Assembly (NCBI GenBank): GCA_047972995.1 | Contig: JBKEBD010000002.1 | Coordinates: 186,001-250,000, forward strand | DNA length: 64,000 bases | DNA from: JBKEDC01 sp047972995 | GTDB taxonomy: Bacteria > Bacteroidota > Bacteroidia > Bacteroidales > Prolixibacteraceae | Direction of reading: 5' to 3' | Shown: piece by piece, positions 1-9,960 of the stretch | How the letters are laid out: every line of letters begins with the position of its first letter | Numbering within the stretch: the stretch's first letter is position 1 | Notes under the pieces: model-generated | Databases searched by the model: none | Told to the model about the DNA's origin: nothing | What the model saw: the letters and a program-made list of their open reading frames with translations, nothing else | Position numbers and translations under genes: made by a program

Positions 1-924
1 CGATGCAATTTCAGCCGCATAAGCTTTCACGGTTGCAGGACCGATGTCAAGAGCCATTCGGCCTTCAGGAATTTCAACACCTACCACTTGCACGTCGGCA
101 TCGTTGGCGAATTTGTTAGCCGCCAAGTTGTCGGTAGGTAACATGAATTTCACTCCTTTAGCTTCAGCAGCAGCAAGCACTTCTTTTGCTGTGTCAAGCA
201 AGTCGTTTTCCACCAATGAATTTCCGATGTTGTGTCCTTGAGCTTTCAAGAACGTATAAGCCATACCACCACCGATAAGGATAGTGTCGCATTTTTCAAT
301 CAATGATTTCAATACTTCGAGTTTACCCGAAACTTTCGCACCACCCACGATAGCCACGAATGGACGAACAGGAGTTTCAACAGCATCGCCCAAGAATTTG
401 ATTTCTTTATCTAATAGGTATCCGGGCATTTTCACGTCCACAAATTTCGCAATGATAGTTGTTGAAGCGTGTGCGCGGTGAGCAGTACCGAATGCATCAT
501 TCACATAAACATCAGCCAATGAAGCCAATTCTTTAGAGAATCCTTCGTCACCTTTTTCTTCTTCTGCGTGGAAGCGGAGGTTTTCAAGCAACAACACTTC
601 ACCCATTTGAAGCGCATCAGCCATTGCTTTAGTTTCAGCACCTACACAATCAGGAGCCATTTTCACATCTACACCCAAACATTTTGAAAGATGAGCCACG
701 ATGTGTTTCAATGAGTAATCAGCATTAACTTGACCCTTTGGACGACCAAGGTGCGACATTAAAATCACGGCACCACCGTCTTTCAAGATTTTTTTAATAG
801 TAGGAAGGGCTGCAACGATACGAGTATCGTCGGTAATTTCGAATTTGTCATTCAAAGGCACGTTAAAATCCACACGGATAATAGCTTTTTTGCCTGCGAA
901 ATTGAATGTGTCAACTGTTTGCAT
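1..924 (-). CDS. pgk: Phosphoglycerate kinase, C-terminus cut by window edge
   Basis: Glycolytic enzyme that transfers the acyl phosphate of 1,3-bisphosphoglycerate to ADP in the cytoplasm. The minus frame opens at 924 with MQTVDTFNFAGKKAIIRVDF and stays open to base 1, giving 308 residues; the family is usually about 390-420 residues, so roughly the last 100 (the ATP-binding end) lie outside the window. Visible signatures are the N-terminal substrate-binding VDFNVP, the MSHLGRPKG basic patch near residue 60, LLENLRFHAEEE near 110, and the hinge-side IVGGAKVSGKLEVL with GGGMAYTFL. The gene stands alone, with a complex inverted-repeat region upstream (1149-1216). The assignment is secure. Confidence 0.97.
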   Translation of the reverse strand, partial: MQTVDTFNFAGKKAIIRVDFNVPLNDKFEITDDTRIVAALPTIKKILKDGGAVILMSHLGRPKGQVNADYSLKHIVAHLSKCLGVDVKMAPDCVGAETKAMADALQMGEVLLLENLRFHAEEEKGDEGFSKELASLADVYVNDAFGTAHRAHASTTIIAKFVDVKMPGYLLDKEIKFLGDAVETPVRPFVAIVGGAKVSGKLEVLKSLIEKCDTILIGGGMAYTFLKAQGHNIGNSLVENDLLDTAKEVLAAAEAKGVKFMLPTDNLAANKFANDADVQVVGVEIPEGRMALDIGPATVKAYAAEIAS

Positions 925-1148
925 AATTGTTTGTATTCTATTATTTGATTATAAAATATCTTTTTGTTGTTCAAAGGTAGAAAATCAATCGAATGCTACT
1001 TTGCTTCGCTTTTAATTTTGCAAATTTCTTAATATTCTGATTGGATAACAGGAAGAAGTGTCGCTGATATTCTCCTCTAGCGAGTAAAGTAAAAGAGCTA
1101 GCTGAATGAAATCAGAACGCATGTAAAAATAAGGAGAAAATAGAGTGG

Positions 1149-1216
1149 AAAACTGCTTATTTCGACAAAAGCGTAAGAATAAGCAGTTTTTCTTCAATCT
1201 GACTGCTTATTCTTAC
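1149..1216. other. Three-armed inverted repeat between dcp and pgk
   Basis: Three arms of one sequence can form two mutually exclusive hairpins. The left arm AAAACTGCTTATT (1149-1161) is an exact reverse complement of 1178-1190. The middle segment GTAAGAATAAGCAG (1173-1186) is also an exact reverse complement of the right arm CTGCTTATTCTTAC (1203-1216). Loops are about 16 nt each. On the minus strand it lies after the M3 peptidase stop and before pgk, so it could terminate the former, form part of the pgk leader, or be a repeat remnant. The rest of 925-1291 shows no convincing gene. Confidence 0.55.
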
Positions 1217-1291
1217 ATTTTCGGAGGGGTGTTATCCAATTTCAGGGATTTCATTTCACCCATGGTCATCGTTGTTTGTCCTCGAGGTATC

Positions 1292-3331
<2,040 letters not shown>

Positions 3332-3368
3332 ATATTGATAATTATTCTTTAACGTTTCTTTGTAAACC

Positions 3369-3376
3369 CAAAAGTA
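3369..3376 (-). promoter_or_regulatory. Bacteroidetes -7 box for the M3 peptidase
   Basis: The minus strand reads TACTTTTG, an exact TAnnTTTG. It lies 37 nt upstream of the chosen start at 3331. No good -33 TTTG is visible at the expected spacing. Confidence 0.55.
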
Positions 3377-3426
3377 GAAAGTTAATCTATTTATTTGTAA
3401 GTATTTATTTTTCAACTTCGCCTAAA

Positions 3427-3817
3427 TTATCTTGGTTTAGACATTCTCCAGATTTTACCTTCAGAATTTATTTTGCCCTGCCGACGAAGTGATTGTAGGT
3501 TATTTTTGATTTTATTTTTCTTGTCATCTAAAACATCAGGTAGTTTGTTTAGTAGAATATGCTCAAAGTCTGATTAGCCATTTCCAATTTATATTCGTTT
3601 AGTTCGGCATAGTTGATAGCTGTGGCAACGATTTGATTTTATCATTGACACCAAACACTAACCATGCTTCCGACTTAGCTTTCAAATTGGCTTCATTACT
3701 CAAGGCTGAAAAATACTTTCCTAATTTATCCTTGTCGAATCGTGTATTTGCTTCTTTACATTCGACTACTTCGTTTTCGGTAGAAAGCGAAAGCAATCTT
3801 TGGAGTGTATCTTCCAT
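3427..3817 (-). pseudogene. Relic of an AlbA_2 (Schlafen-type) DNA-binding protein gene
   Basis: The first 60 residues from 3817 (NEVVECKEA, KLGKYFSALSNEA, AWLVFGVND) match the N-terminus of AlbA_2-domain proteins, which are usually 400-500 residues long. The frame then stops at 3599. A second frame continues through INYAELNEYKLEMANQ, and a third carries a typical C-terminal winged-helix end (LLNKLPDVLDD, LQSLRRQGKI, GKIWRMSK) to a stop at 3427-3429. This is a gene with a large internal deletion plus frameshifts. It ends 7 nt from the flavin reductase gene downstream of which it lies on the same strand. Original function unknown; families of this kind include transcriptional regulators and accessory or defence proteins. 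Confidence 0.65.
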
Positions 3818-3824
3818 CTTATGC

Positions 3825-4421
3825 TTATTTCTTTTTCTTCTTTTCCACGCTCCAGCCGAACTTACCTATGGGGTCGCCGATTTTGAAATAATGACCGTGG
3901 ACATAGGCGATGGGGGCGGATGCTTTGAGGCTGAATGCGCCTGTTTCGGGGTCGAGGTATCGCTCGTCGGCGATGATGTTTACCACTTCTGATATAAACA
4001 TATCGTGCGAACCAAGCGGCACAATCTCCTTCACCTTGCACTCAATCGAGATGGGCGATTCTGCCACAGCGGGACATTTCACTACCGAGGCTTCGCCTTT
4101 AGTCAGACCCATTTCGGTAAACTTGTCGTAGTTTTTTCCCGAGCGCACACCACACCAGTCTGTGGCACGTGCCAGCTCTTCGGTGGTGAGGTTGATGATA
4201 AATTCGCCTGTACGCTTAATGATGTCGTAGCTATGGCGCGAAGGACGCACCGAAATGTAGCACATGGGTGGATTGGTGCAGATAGTGCCTGTCCAAGCCA
4301 CCGTAATCAGGTTGTGCTCTTCGGGCGTTTCGCCACAACTCACTAGCACAGCGGGAAGCGGATAGATGAGTGTGCCCGGCTTCCAATTTTGTTTGTTGTA
4401 GGGTGTTTTTGTTTGTGTCAT
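3825..4421 (-). CDS. Flavin reductase family protein (FMN-binding split barrel)
   Basis: A 198-residue single-domain protein of the flavin reductase-like / FMN-binding split-barrel family. Members bind FMN and reduce it with NAD(P)H, or transfer electrons to partners such as rubredoxin. Typical features are the N-terminal PLPAVLVSCG strand, VAWTGTICTNPPMCYISVRP with the SRHSYDII segment, FIINLTTEELARATDWCGVR near the middle, and GSHDMFISEVVNI towards the end. Length and motif order match one-domain archaeal and anaerobe-type reductases. The C-terminus ends in a run of lysines (VEKKKKK), which is unusual but at the end. No redox partner gene is adjacent, so the physiological acceptor cannot be told. 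Confidence 0.85.
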   Translation of the reverse strand: MTQTKTPYNKQNWKPGTLIYPLPAVLVSCGETPEEHNLITVAWTGTICTNPPMCYISVRPSRHSYDIIKRTGEFIINLTTEELARATDWCGVRSGKNYDKFTEMGLTKGEASVVKCPAVAESPISIECKVKEIVPLGSHDMFISEVVNIIADERYLDPETGAFSLKASAPIAYVHGHYFKIGDPIGKFGWSVEKKKKK

Positions 4422-4513
4422 GACAAAGCAAAATTAAGAAAGCTTGTGGGAAGATGCACATAAAAACCTTAAAATTACTATTTTCGAGTCTGTAAATTTA
4501 GAATAACAATCTC

Positions 4514-5797
4514 ATGAAGAAATTCATTTTCCTTTTTACGGTGCTGTTTTCAAGCATCTGTTTTGCTCAGAATTCGCCACAGCGTTTTGCTCCGGTGCAA
4601 ATTATTTTAAGTCCCGATGCTGCCGATTGGACCTATGCTTTAAAAGAAACAGTACAAGTGGAAGTGCGCGTGCTGAAATATGGTGTGCCAATGCCTGAGG
4701 TTATCATTAGTTATCAACAAGCAAATGATATGTTGAAAGCCGATGAAAAGGGCGAAGTAAAGCTTAAAGATGGTGTAGGGAAGATTATGGTGAAGAGTAC
4801 TAAAGAGCCCGGTTTTCGACAGTTGAAAGCAAGCTGTGTCATTGATGGAAAGAATTATCAACAAGAGGTGAAACTTGGCTTTGGAGTAGGTGATATTCGT
4901 CCTACGGTGAAAAGACCGCAAGATTTCGATGCTTTTTGGTCGGCGGTGATTAAGCAAGCTCGTACGAAGGATTTTGATACGCAGTTGGAAAAGCTTGATG
5001 ATTATTCTACCGACAATGTGAATGTTTATCTGTGGAGTATTGCTACGGGCGTAGAGAAACGACGGATAAGCGGATATTTGTGTATGCCTGATGACGATGA
5101 AAAACACCCTGTTCTTTTTGCTCCACCGGGTGCTGGGGTGAAGAGCTTTGTGCCCTATCTGGGTTTTGCTGAAGCAGGATATATCAGTCTTTCGATTGAG
5201 ATACACGGCATCAATCCACAGCCCAATGAAGCGTTGTATCGGGAGGTGAAAAAGGTGCTCGACAACTATGAGTTGAAGGGTATGAGCACTCCCGATGATT
5301 ACTACTACAAAGCGGTGTATACTGGTTGTGTGCGTGCGGTAGATTATCTCTGTTCGCTTGACTCTTACAATGGGCATTGTGTGGCAACAGGTGGTAGCCA
5401 AGGGGGAGCTTTGGCAATCGTTGCTACAGCACTGAATGAAAAGGTTGATGCTGTGGCAGCGTTTTATCCGGCGTTGAGCGATATAACGGGTTTCTTGCAC
5501 AATAGAGGTGGTGGATGGCCTCGTTTATTTCGCGATGGCAAAGCTACGGAAGCACAAATCAACACGTTGAGCTATTATGATGTGGTGAACTTTGCTAAGC
5601 GAGTGAATGTGCCTGGATTTTACAGCACGGGTTTCAACGATAACACTTGCTGCCCCACTTCGGTATTCTCGGTGTTTAACTCGATTAGTGCGCCCAAAGA
5701 GTTGTATATTACCCCACCTTGTGGACATTGGCGATTTGGTATTGCCAATGATAAATCATTGGAGTTTTTGAAAGACCAAGTTAGCAAGGTTCAATAA
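4514..5797 (+). CDS. Exported acetyl xylan esterase / cephalosporin-C deacetylase-like hydrolase
   Basis: Alpha/beta hydrolase of the AXE1 family, expected to remove acetyl groups from polysaccharides or related esters. Residues 1-18 (MKKFIFLFTVLFSSICFA) form a signal peptide, so it acts in the periplasm or outside. An all-beta segment of about 110 residues precedes the catalytic domain. The nucleophile is Ser295 in GGSQGG, with likely acid Asp375 (GFNDN) and His404 (CGHWRF). The 427-residue length with an N-terminal accessory domain is common among Bacteroidetes homologues. It is a single gene convergent with atpG and shares a bidirectional terminator with it. There is no polysaccharide-utilisation locus around it, so the substrate is open. 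Confidence 0.88.
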   Translation: MKKFIFLFTVLFSSICFAQNSPQRFAPVQIILSPDAADWTYALKETVQVEVRVLKYGVPMPEVIISYQQANDMLKADEKGEVKLKDGVGKIMVKSTKEPGFRQLKASCVIDGKNYQQEVKLGFGVGDIRPTVKRPQDFDAFWSAVIKQARTKDFDTQLEKLDDYSTDNVNVYLWSIATGVEKRRISGYLCMPDDDEKHPVLFAPPGAGVKSFVPYLGFAEAGYISLSIEIHGINPQPNEALYREVKKVLDNYELKGMSTPDDYYYKAVYTGCVRAVDYLCSLDSYNGHCVATGGSQGGALAIVATALNEKVDAVAAFYPALSDITGFLHNRGGGWPRLFRDGKATEAQINTLSYYDVVNFAKRVNVPGFYSTGFNDNTCCPTSVFSVFNSISAPKELYITPPCGHWRFGIANDKSLEFLKDQVSKVQ

Positions 5798-5837
5798 AAC
5801 GAAAAAAGAAGGAGAGAACTCCTTCTTTTTTCGTTTT
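5796..5837. terminator. Bidirectional Rho-independent terminator
   Basis: A 19-bp perfect stem (core CGAAAAAAGAAGGAG paired with CTCCTTCTTTTTTCG) with a 4-nt AGAA loop lies between the convergent esterase gene and atpG. Both strands have A/T-rich flanks. Confidence 0.9.
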
Positions 5838-5854
5838 ATCTGAAATGCGCTAGG

Positions 5855-6736
5855 CTAATTCAATGCTTCTGCCCCACCTGTTACCTCAATAATTTGATTG
5901 GTGATGGCGGCTTGGCGCACCTTGTTGTAAGTTAAGGTGAGATCTTTAATTAGCTCGGTGGCATTATCGGTGGCTTGGGTCATGGCGGTCATGCGTGCAC
6001 CGTGTTCTGCCGCCTGCGAATCGATAAGCACCTTAAAGAGCATGGTTTGCAGAGCTTGAGGAATAATCTGGGTAACGATTTCTTCTTTTGTTGGTTCGAA
6101 AATGAAATCGGAAATCAAATGATGTTCTCCTTTTAGCTCTATTTCTTGATCGGCAATAGGTAGAAACTGCTCAATGCTTGCTTCTTGCACCGCAGCGTTA
6201 ACGAATTTATTATACACCAAATCGATGCGGTCGTATTGGTGAGTTTTAAACTCGTTCATCAGTTCGTTGGCCACAATACCCACACTTTCGAAGTTTATGT
6301 CTTCAATGAGTGTATCGTTTTCCTTGGTAGGTGTTATTTTCTGCGATTTTAAGAGTTTCACTGCTTGTCGTCCGATTACAAAGAAGTGCACCCTACCTGC
6401 ATTATATTGAAATGAATACTTTGTTTTGGCGTGCTCTACAGCTGCTTTCGTAATAGCAGAATTGAAACCACCGCAAAGTCCTTTATTTGTACTTAAAATA
6501 ATTACAAGCACATTTTCTGGAGGTCGCTGTTCGGTGTATGGCGATTCCGAAGAACTTAACCCCTCGCTAAGCTGCGACAAGATATAAATTAACTTTTCAG
6601 CGTAAGGGCGCATTCGGGTAATGTTGTCTTGTGCTTTCTTTAGTTTAGCTACCGACACCATCTTCATAGCACTTGTTACCTGTTTGGTTGTTTTTACCGA
6701 GCCTATTCGGGTTTGTATTTCTTTTAAGTTTGCCAT
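5855..6736 (-). CDS. atpG: F1F0 ATP synthase gamma subunit
   Basis: Central rotor shaft of F1, coupling rotation of the c ring to catalysis. The 293-residue protein begins MANLKEIQTRIGSVKTTKQ at 6736 and ends with the conserved C-terminal helix (RQAAITNQIIEVTGGAEAL). The middle holds the conserved STNKGLCGGFN loop. An open extension to 6817 is rejected because it runs through a repeat element and lacks family similarity. It is the last gene of the ATP synthase cluster, 104 nt after atpA; that gap contains a palindromic repeat (6749-6830). Confidence 0.97.
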   Translation of the reverse strand: MANLKEIQTRIGSVKTTKQVTSAMKMVSVAKLKKAQDNITRMRPYAEKLIYILSQLSEGLSSSESPYTEQRPPENVLVIILSTNKGLCGGFNSAITKAAVEHAKTKYSFQYNAGRVHFFVIGRQAVKLLKSQKITPTKENDTLIEDINFESVGIVANELMNEFKTHQYDRIDLVYNKFVNAAVQEASIEQFLPIADQEIELKGEHHLISDFIFEPTKEEIVTQIIPQALQTMLFKVLIDSQAAEHGARMTAMTQATDNATELIKDLTLTYNKVRQAAITNQIIEVTGGAEALN

Positions 6737-6748
6737 ATTATTATTTTT

Positions 6749-6830
6749 AGTACCTGAGTGCCTGAGTGGCAAAGTACCTAAGTGACCTAACGGTGAATTG
6801 CGCAGCCACTTAGGCACTTTGGTACTTCCG
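6749..6830 (-). repeat. Palindromic 8-mer repeat element in the atpA-atpG gap
   Basis: Short units such as AGTACCTG, AGTGCCTG and AAGTACCTAAGTG repeat in one half, and their reverse complements (CCACTTAGGCACTTTGG) occupy the other half, so a long hairpin can form with a loop of about 17 nt. The element ends 12 nt upstream of the atpG start. A related copy lies the same distance upstream of trpS (17649-17692). Confidence 0.65.
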
Positions 6831-6840
6831 TACTCAAACT

Positions 6841-8424
6841 TTATTTCTTAAATGCAACAGCACAATCGGCGGCAGCTTTTTCAATATTTGCAATTCCTTC
6901 ATCGGTGATTTTGCCCGCACGGAGTTCATCGAGCGTAGCTTGGAATTGCATGGTCATTTGCTCAAGGAAGTTGCGTTCAAATTCGGCCACTTTGTGCACA
7001 GGCACATCGCGAAGTAGACCTTTTGTTCCACAATAGATAACCGCAATCTGATGCTCTACTTTCATGGGTTTGTATTGTCCTTGTTTTAGCAATTCCACGT
7101 TCTTTTGTCCTTTGTCGAGTACATTTTTGGTCGCGGCATCAAGGTCAGATCCAAATTTAGAGAATGCCTCTAACTCACGGAACTGTGCTTGGTCGAGTTT
7201 CAATGTTCCCGAAATTTTCTTCATTGATTTCACTTGCGCACTACCCCCTACACGCGATACCGAAATACCCACGTTGATGGCAGGGCGAATGCCCGAGTTA
7301 AACAAGTTTGACTCTAAGAAAATCTGTCCATCGGTAATTGAAATTACGTTGGTTGGAATGTAAGCCGACACGTCGCCTGCTTGAGTTTCGATGATAGGTA
7401 ATGCTGTTAATGAACCGCCACCTTTAACCATTGGTGTTAGGCTTTCAGGTAAATCGTTCATTTCTTTTGCAATTTCGTCTGATTCTACAATTTTGGCAGC
7501 ACGTTCTAAGAGGCGAGAGTGCAAATAGAATACATCGCCGGGATAGGCTTCACGACCCGGTGGGCGACGAAGCAGTAACGATACTTCACGATAAGAAACG
7601 GCTTGTTTCGACAAGTCATCGAAGATAATTAAGGCATGACGACCTGTATCGCGGAAGAATTCGCCAATGGCAGCTCCTGCATAAGGTGCATAGTATTGTA
7701 AAGCGGCAGGATCTGATGCGGTGGCCGATACAATGACCGAATACTTCATGGCGCCATGTTTTTCGAGTGTTGACGCAATGTTTGCCACGGTTGAGCCTTT
7801 TTGCCCAATTGCTACATAAATACAATATACGGGAGTGCCCGCTTCGTAGTTGTCGCGCTGATTGATGATAGTATCAATTGCTACGGCAGTTTTACCTGTT
7901 TGGCGGTCGCCGATGATGAGCTCGCGCTGACCACGACCGATAGGAATCATAGCATCAATAGCCTTTAGTCCTGTTTGAAGTGGTTCTGTAACTGGATGAC
8001 GATAAATTACGCCGGGTGCTTTACGTTCCAGAGGCATTTCGTATTTTTCACCAGCAATAGCTCCTTTACCATCGATAGGTTCACCAATGGTATTTACCAC
8101 TCTACCGAGCATACCATCTCCTACTTCTACTGAAGCAATACGTTGCAAGCGTCGCACGGTATCGCCTTCGCTCACTTGGCTAGACGCACCTAGCAGCACA
8201 GCTCCTACGTTGTCTTCCTCTAAGTTTTGCACAATACCTTTAATGCCCGATTGAAATTCAATCATCTCGTTGGCTTCTACATTAGATAGACCATAGATGC
8301 GAGCAATACCATCGCCCACGGTAAGCACAGTGCCTACTTCTTCAAAATCAGTGGCCGATTTTAATCCTTCCAATTGTTGCTTGAGGATTGCTGAAACTTC
8401 AGCTGGTTTTATACGATCTGCCAT
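6841..8424 (-). CDS. atpA: F1F0 ATP synthase alpha subunit
   Basis: Non-catalytic nucleotide-binding subunit of F1. It is 527 residues, a normal length. The Walker A GDRQTGKT is at residues 172-179, and the conserved PAINVGISVSRVGGSAQ segment, which carries the arginine that reaches into the beta catalytic site, lies near residue 380. It sits between atpH and atpG on the minus strand. The 80-nt gap to atpH contains a palindromic repeat (8441-8472) whose edge is 16 nt from the start codon. Confidence 0.98.
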   Translation of the reverse strand: MADRIKPAEVSAILKQQLEGLKSATDFEEVGTVLTVGDGIARIYGLSNVEANEMIEFQSGIKGIVQNLEEDNVGAVLLGASSQVSEGDTVRRLQRIASVEVGDGMLGRVVNTIGEPIDGKGAIAGEKYEMPLERKAPGVIYRHPVTEPLQTGLKAIDAMIPIGRGQRELIIGDRQTGKTAVAIDTIINQRDNYEAGTPVYCIYVAIGQKGSTVANIASTLEKHGAMKYSVIVSATASDPAALQYYAPYAGAAIGEFFRDTGRHALIIFDDLSKQAVSYREVSLLLRRPPGREAYPGDVFYLHSRLLERAAKIVESDEIAKEMNDLPESLTPMVKGGGSLTALPIIETQAGDVSAYIPTNVISITDGQIFLESNLFNSGIRPAINVGISVSRVGGSAQVKSMKKISGTLKLDQAQFRELEAFSKFGSDLDAATKNVLDKGQKNVELLKQGQYKPMKVEHQIAVIYCGTKGLLRDVPVHKVAEFERNFLEQMTMQFQATLDELRAGKITDEGIANIEKAAADCAVAFKK

Positions 8425-8440
8425 TTGTTTTTATTTTTAA

Positions 8441-8472
8441 GAGCCCCCTCCAACTCCCCCGAGGGGGGAGAG
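8441..8472 (-). repeat. CCCCCTC-type palindromic repeat upstream of atpA
   Basis: On the minus strand this reads CTCCCCCCTCGGGGGAG followed by TTGGAGGGGGCTC, with a nested hairpin. Related copies are at 36407-36447 and 58324-58349. The copy at 58324 also sits just upstream of a start codon in the same orientation. Confidence 0.65.
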
Positions 8473-8504
8473 TTCAAAGACAAGAGTTTGTTTTAGTATT
8501 TATT

Positions 8505-9041
8505 TTATGCTTGCAGCAGACTGTTTTTCACTTGCTGAAGTTTATGTTGAATGCTTGTGTCATACTGCTGATTGTCGATGCGAAGTACAAATCCACCAAT
8601 GAGCGATGCATCTACCATTGTTTCGAGTTTTACTTGGCTAGCAAGTTTTTTTTCGAGCTTTGCCACGAGTTTATTTGTAATGGTGTCGCTCATAGGCACA
8701 GCTGTAGTTAGTCGCACTGTTTTCACGTTTTGTTTGGCGTGAAACATTCCTTGCAGATATCGGCATATTCCGTCGAAGTGTGTGCTTCGTCCGTTTTCTA
8801 CCACCATTTTCAGAAAATTGAGTGTGAGCGGATGCAACTTGCCCTCGAAAGTGTTTGTTAAAAGCGTGTTTTTTTGCACCACTTTCAATGTGTGGTTGTC
8901 CAACAGTTCTTTCAACTCCTCGCCTTCCATGAGCGAGCTGAGCAGATCGATATCGGCTTGCACCTCTTCCAACAGTTTTTTTTCTTCAATTAAACTAAAA
9001 AAGGCTTTGGCATATCTAACAGCTATTGTACTATAATCCAT
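8505..9041 (-). CDS. atpH: F1F0 ATP synthase delta subunit
   Basis: Peripheral stalk protein linking the b subunits to the top of F1. The 178-residue protein starts MDYSTIAVRYAKAFFSLIEE, the characteristic N-terminal helix with Arg-Tyr-Ala-Lys-Ala, and ends with the conserved segment LIGGFVLRIDNQQYDTSI. It starts 3 nt after the atpF stop, so the two are almost certainly co-translated. Confidence 0.95.
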   Translation of the reverse strand: MDYSTIAVRYAKAFFSLIEEKKLLEEVQADIDLLSSLMEGEELKELLDNHTLKVVQKNTLLTNTFEGKLHPLTLNFLKMVVENGRSTHFDGICRYLQGMFHAKQNVKTVRLTTAVPMSDTITNKLVAKLEKKLASQVKLETMVDASLIGGFVLRIDNQQYDTSIQHKLQQVKNSLLQA

Positions 9042-9044
9042 GAT

Positions 9045-9539
9045 TTAGTTCAGTTTTAAGTCGTCGATTAAATCATTTACTAATGATTCTTGTTGTTGCA
9101 CCACTTCAAGCTCTTTACCAATAACTTTAGAGGCTACCAACACCGAAAGTTCTGCAATTTCTTGCTTCATTTCTGCCACAGCTGCTTTTTGTTGTGCTTG
9201 AATTTCTTCTTGGGCGTGTTTCAGCATCTTTTGAGCTTCTTCTAGTGCTTGCGATTTGGCTTCGTGCAGCATTTTATCTTTCATTTCGCGAGCTTCTTTC
9301 AAGATAAGGTCTTTTTCTTGGCGAGCTTGCGTAATGATTTCTTCTTGATTGGTACGAAGAACATCGATTTCTTTACGTGCGTTTTCGGCGGCTGTAAGGG
9401 CTTTGTCGATAGAATATTCGCGTTGTTTTAGTGCGTGAAGAATAGGCTTCCACGCATATTTTTTCAGAATACCAAACGTAATTCCAAAGATGACAAGCAT
9501 CCAGAATATTGTTCCGATAGCAGGGGTTAAAAATGCCAT
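9045..9539 (-). CDS. atpF: F1F0 ATP synthase b subunit
   Basis: Membrane-anchored peripheral stalk subunit. The 164-residue protein has one N-terminal transmembrane helix (about residues 8-27, IGTIFWMLVIFGITFGILKK) followed by a long charged helix rich in Glu, Lys, Ala and Gln that forms the dimeric stalk. The start MAFLTPAIGTIFW and the length are normal. It lies between atpE and atpH. Confidence 0.95.
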   Translation of the reverse strand: MAFLTPAIGTIFWMLVIFGITFGILKKYAWKPILHALKQREYSIDKALTAAENARKEIDVLRTNQEEIITQARQEKDLILKEAREMKDKMLHEAKSQALEEAQKMLKHAQEEIQAQQKAAVAEMKQEIAELSVLVASKVIGKELEVVQQQESLVNDLIDDLKLN

Positions 9540-9614
9540 AATAAGGTTCTTTTAAATGACTGAACGTTTGCCGAAGCTTCGGGCAATCCCCGAAGCCGAC
9601 AAACTTTTAATGAT

Positions 9615-9887
9615 CTACACAAATAGAATCAAGAAACACACGATTAATGCCACGAAAGACACACCCTCAATTAGGGCTGCAGCCAAAAGCATATTCGAAC
9701 GGATTTCGCCTACCGCTTCGGGCTGACGTGCAATAGCTTCCATTGCACCCGCACCAATGTGACCGATACCAATACCTGCACCAATGGCTGCAATACCTGC
9801 ACCGATACCAGCTCCTACGCTAGCTAATCCGGTTCCCATGTTGCTCAAGTTAGCAACTGATTCTTGTAGAAGAACTAATAAACTCAT
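9615..9887 (-). CDS. atpE: F1F0 ATP synthase c subunit (proteolipid)
   Basis: Ring subunit that carries ions through F0. The 90-residue hairpin has two membrane helices joined by the polar loop ARQPEA (53-58). The first helix is the Gly/Ala-rich GAGIGAGIAAIGAGIGIG. The ion-binding carboxylate is Glu74 in ALIEGVSF. The residue after Glu74 is Gly rather than Ser/Thr and the Na+-type Gln is not evident in helix 1, so a proton-coupled enzyme is the simpler reading (inference). There are about 10 residues of N-terminal extension relative to short c subunits. Confidence 0.95.
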   Translation of the reverse strand: MSLLVLLQESVANLSNMGTGLASVGAGIGAGIAAIGAGIGIGHIGAGAMEAIARQPEAVGEIRSNMLLAAALIEGVSFVALIVCFLILFV

Positions 9888-9960
9888 AATATAAATTTTT
9901 ATGGTTGGTTTTTTATTTATAGTGTGAAGTGGCGCTGCCGTTTACTTCGAACACGTAATT

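Noticed and set aside
4640..5500. A 286-codon open frame on the minus strand within the esterase gene
   Set aside because: It lies antisense to a well-supported hydrolase with signal peptide and catalytic residues; its translation is rich in His, Ile and Arg without domains, a codon-shadow effect.
6749..6830. Possible CRISPR array
   Set aside because: The direct repeats are 8-9 nt with no regular spacers, and no cas genes are in the window.
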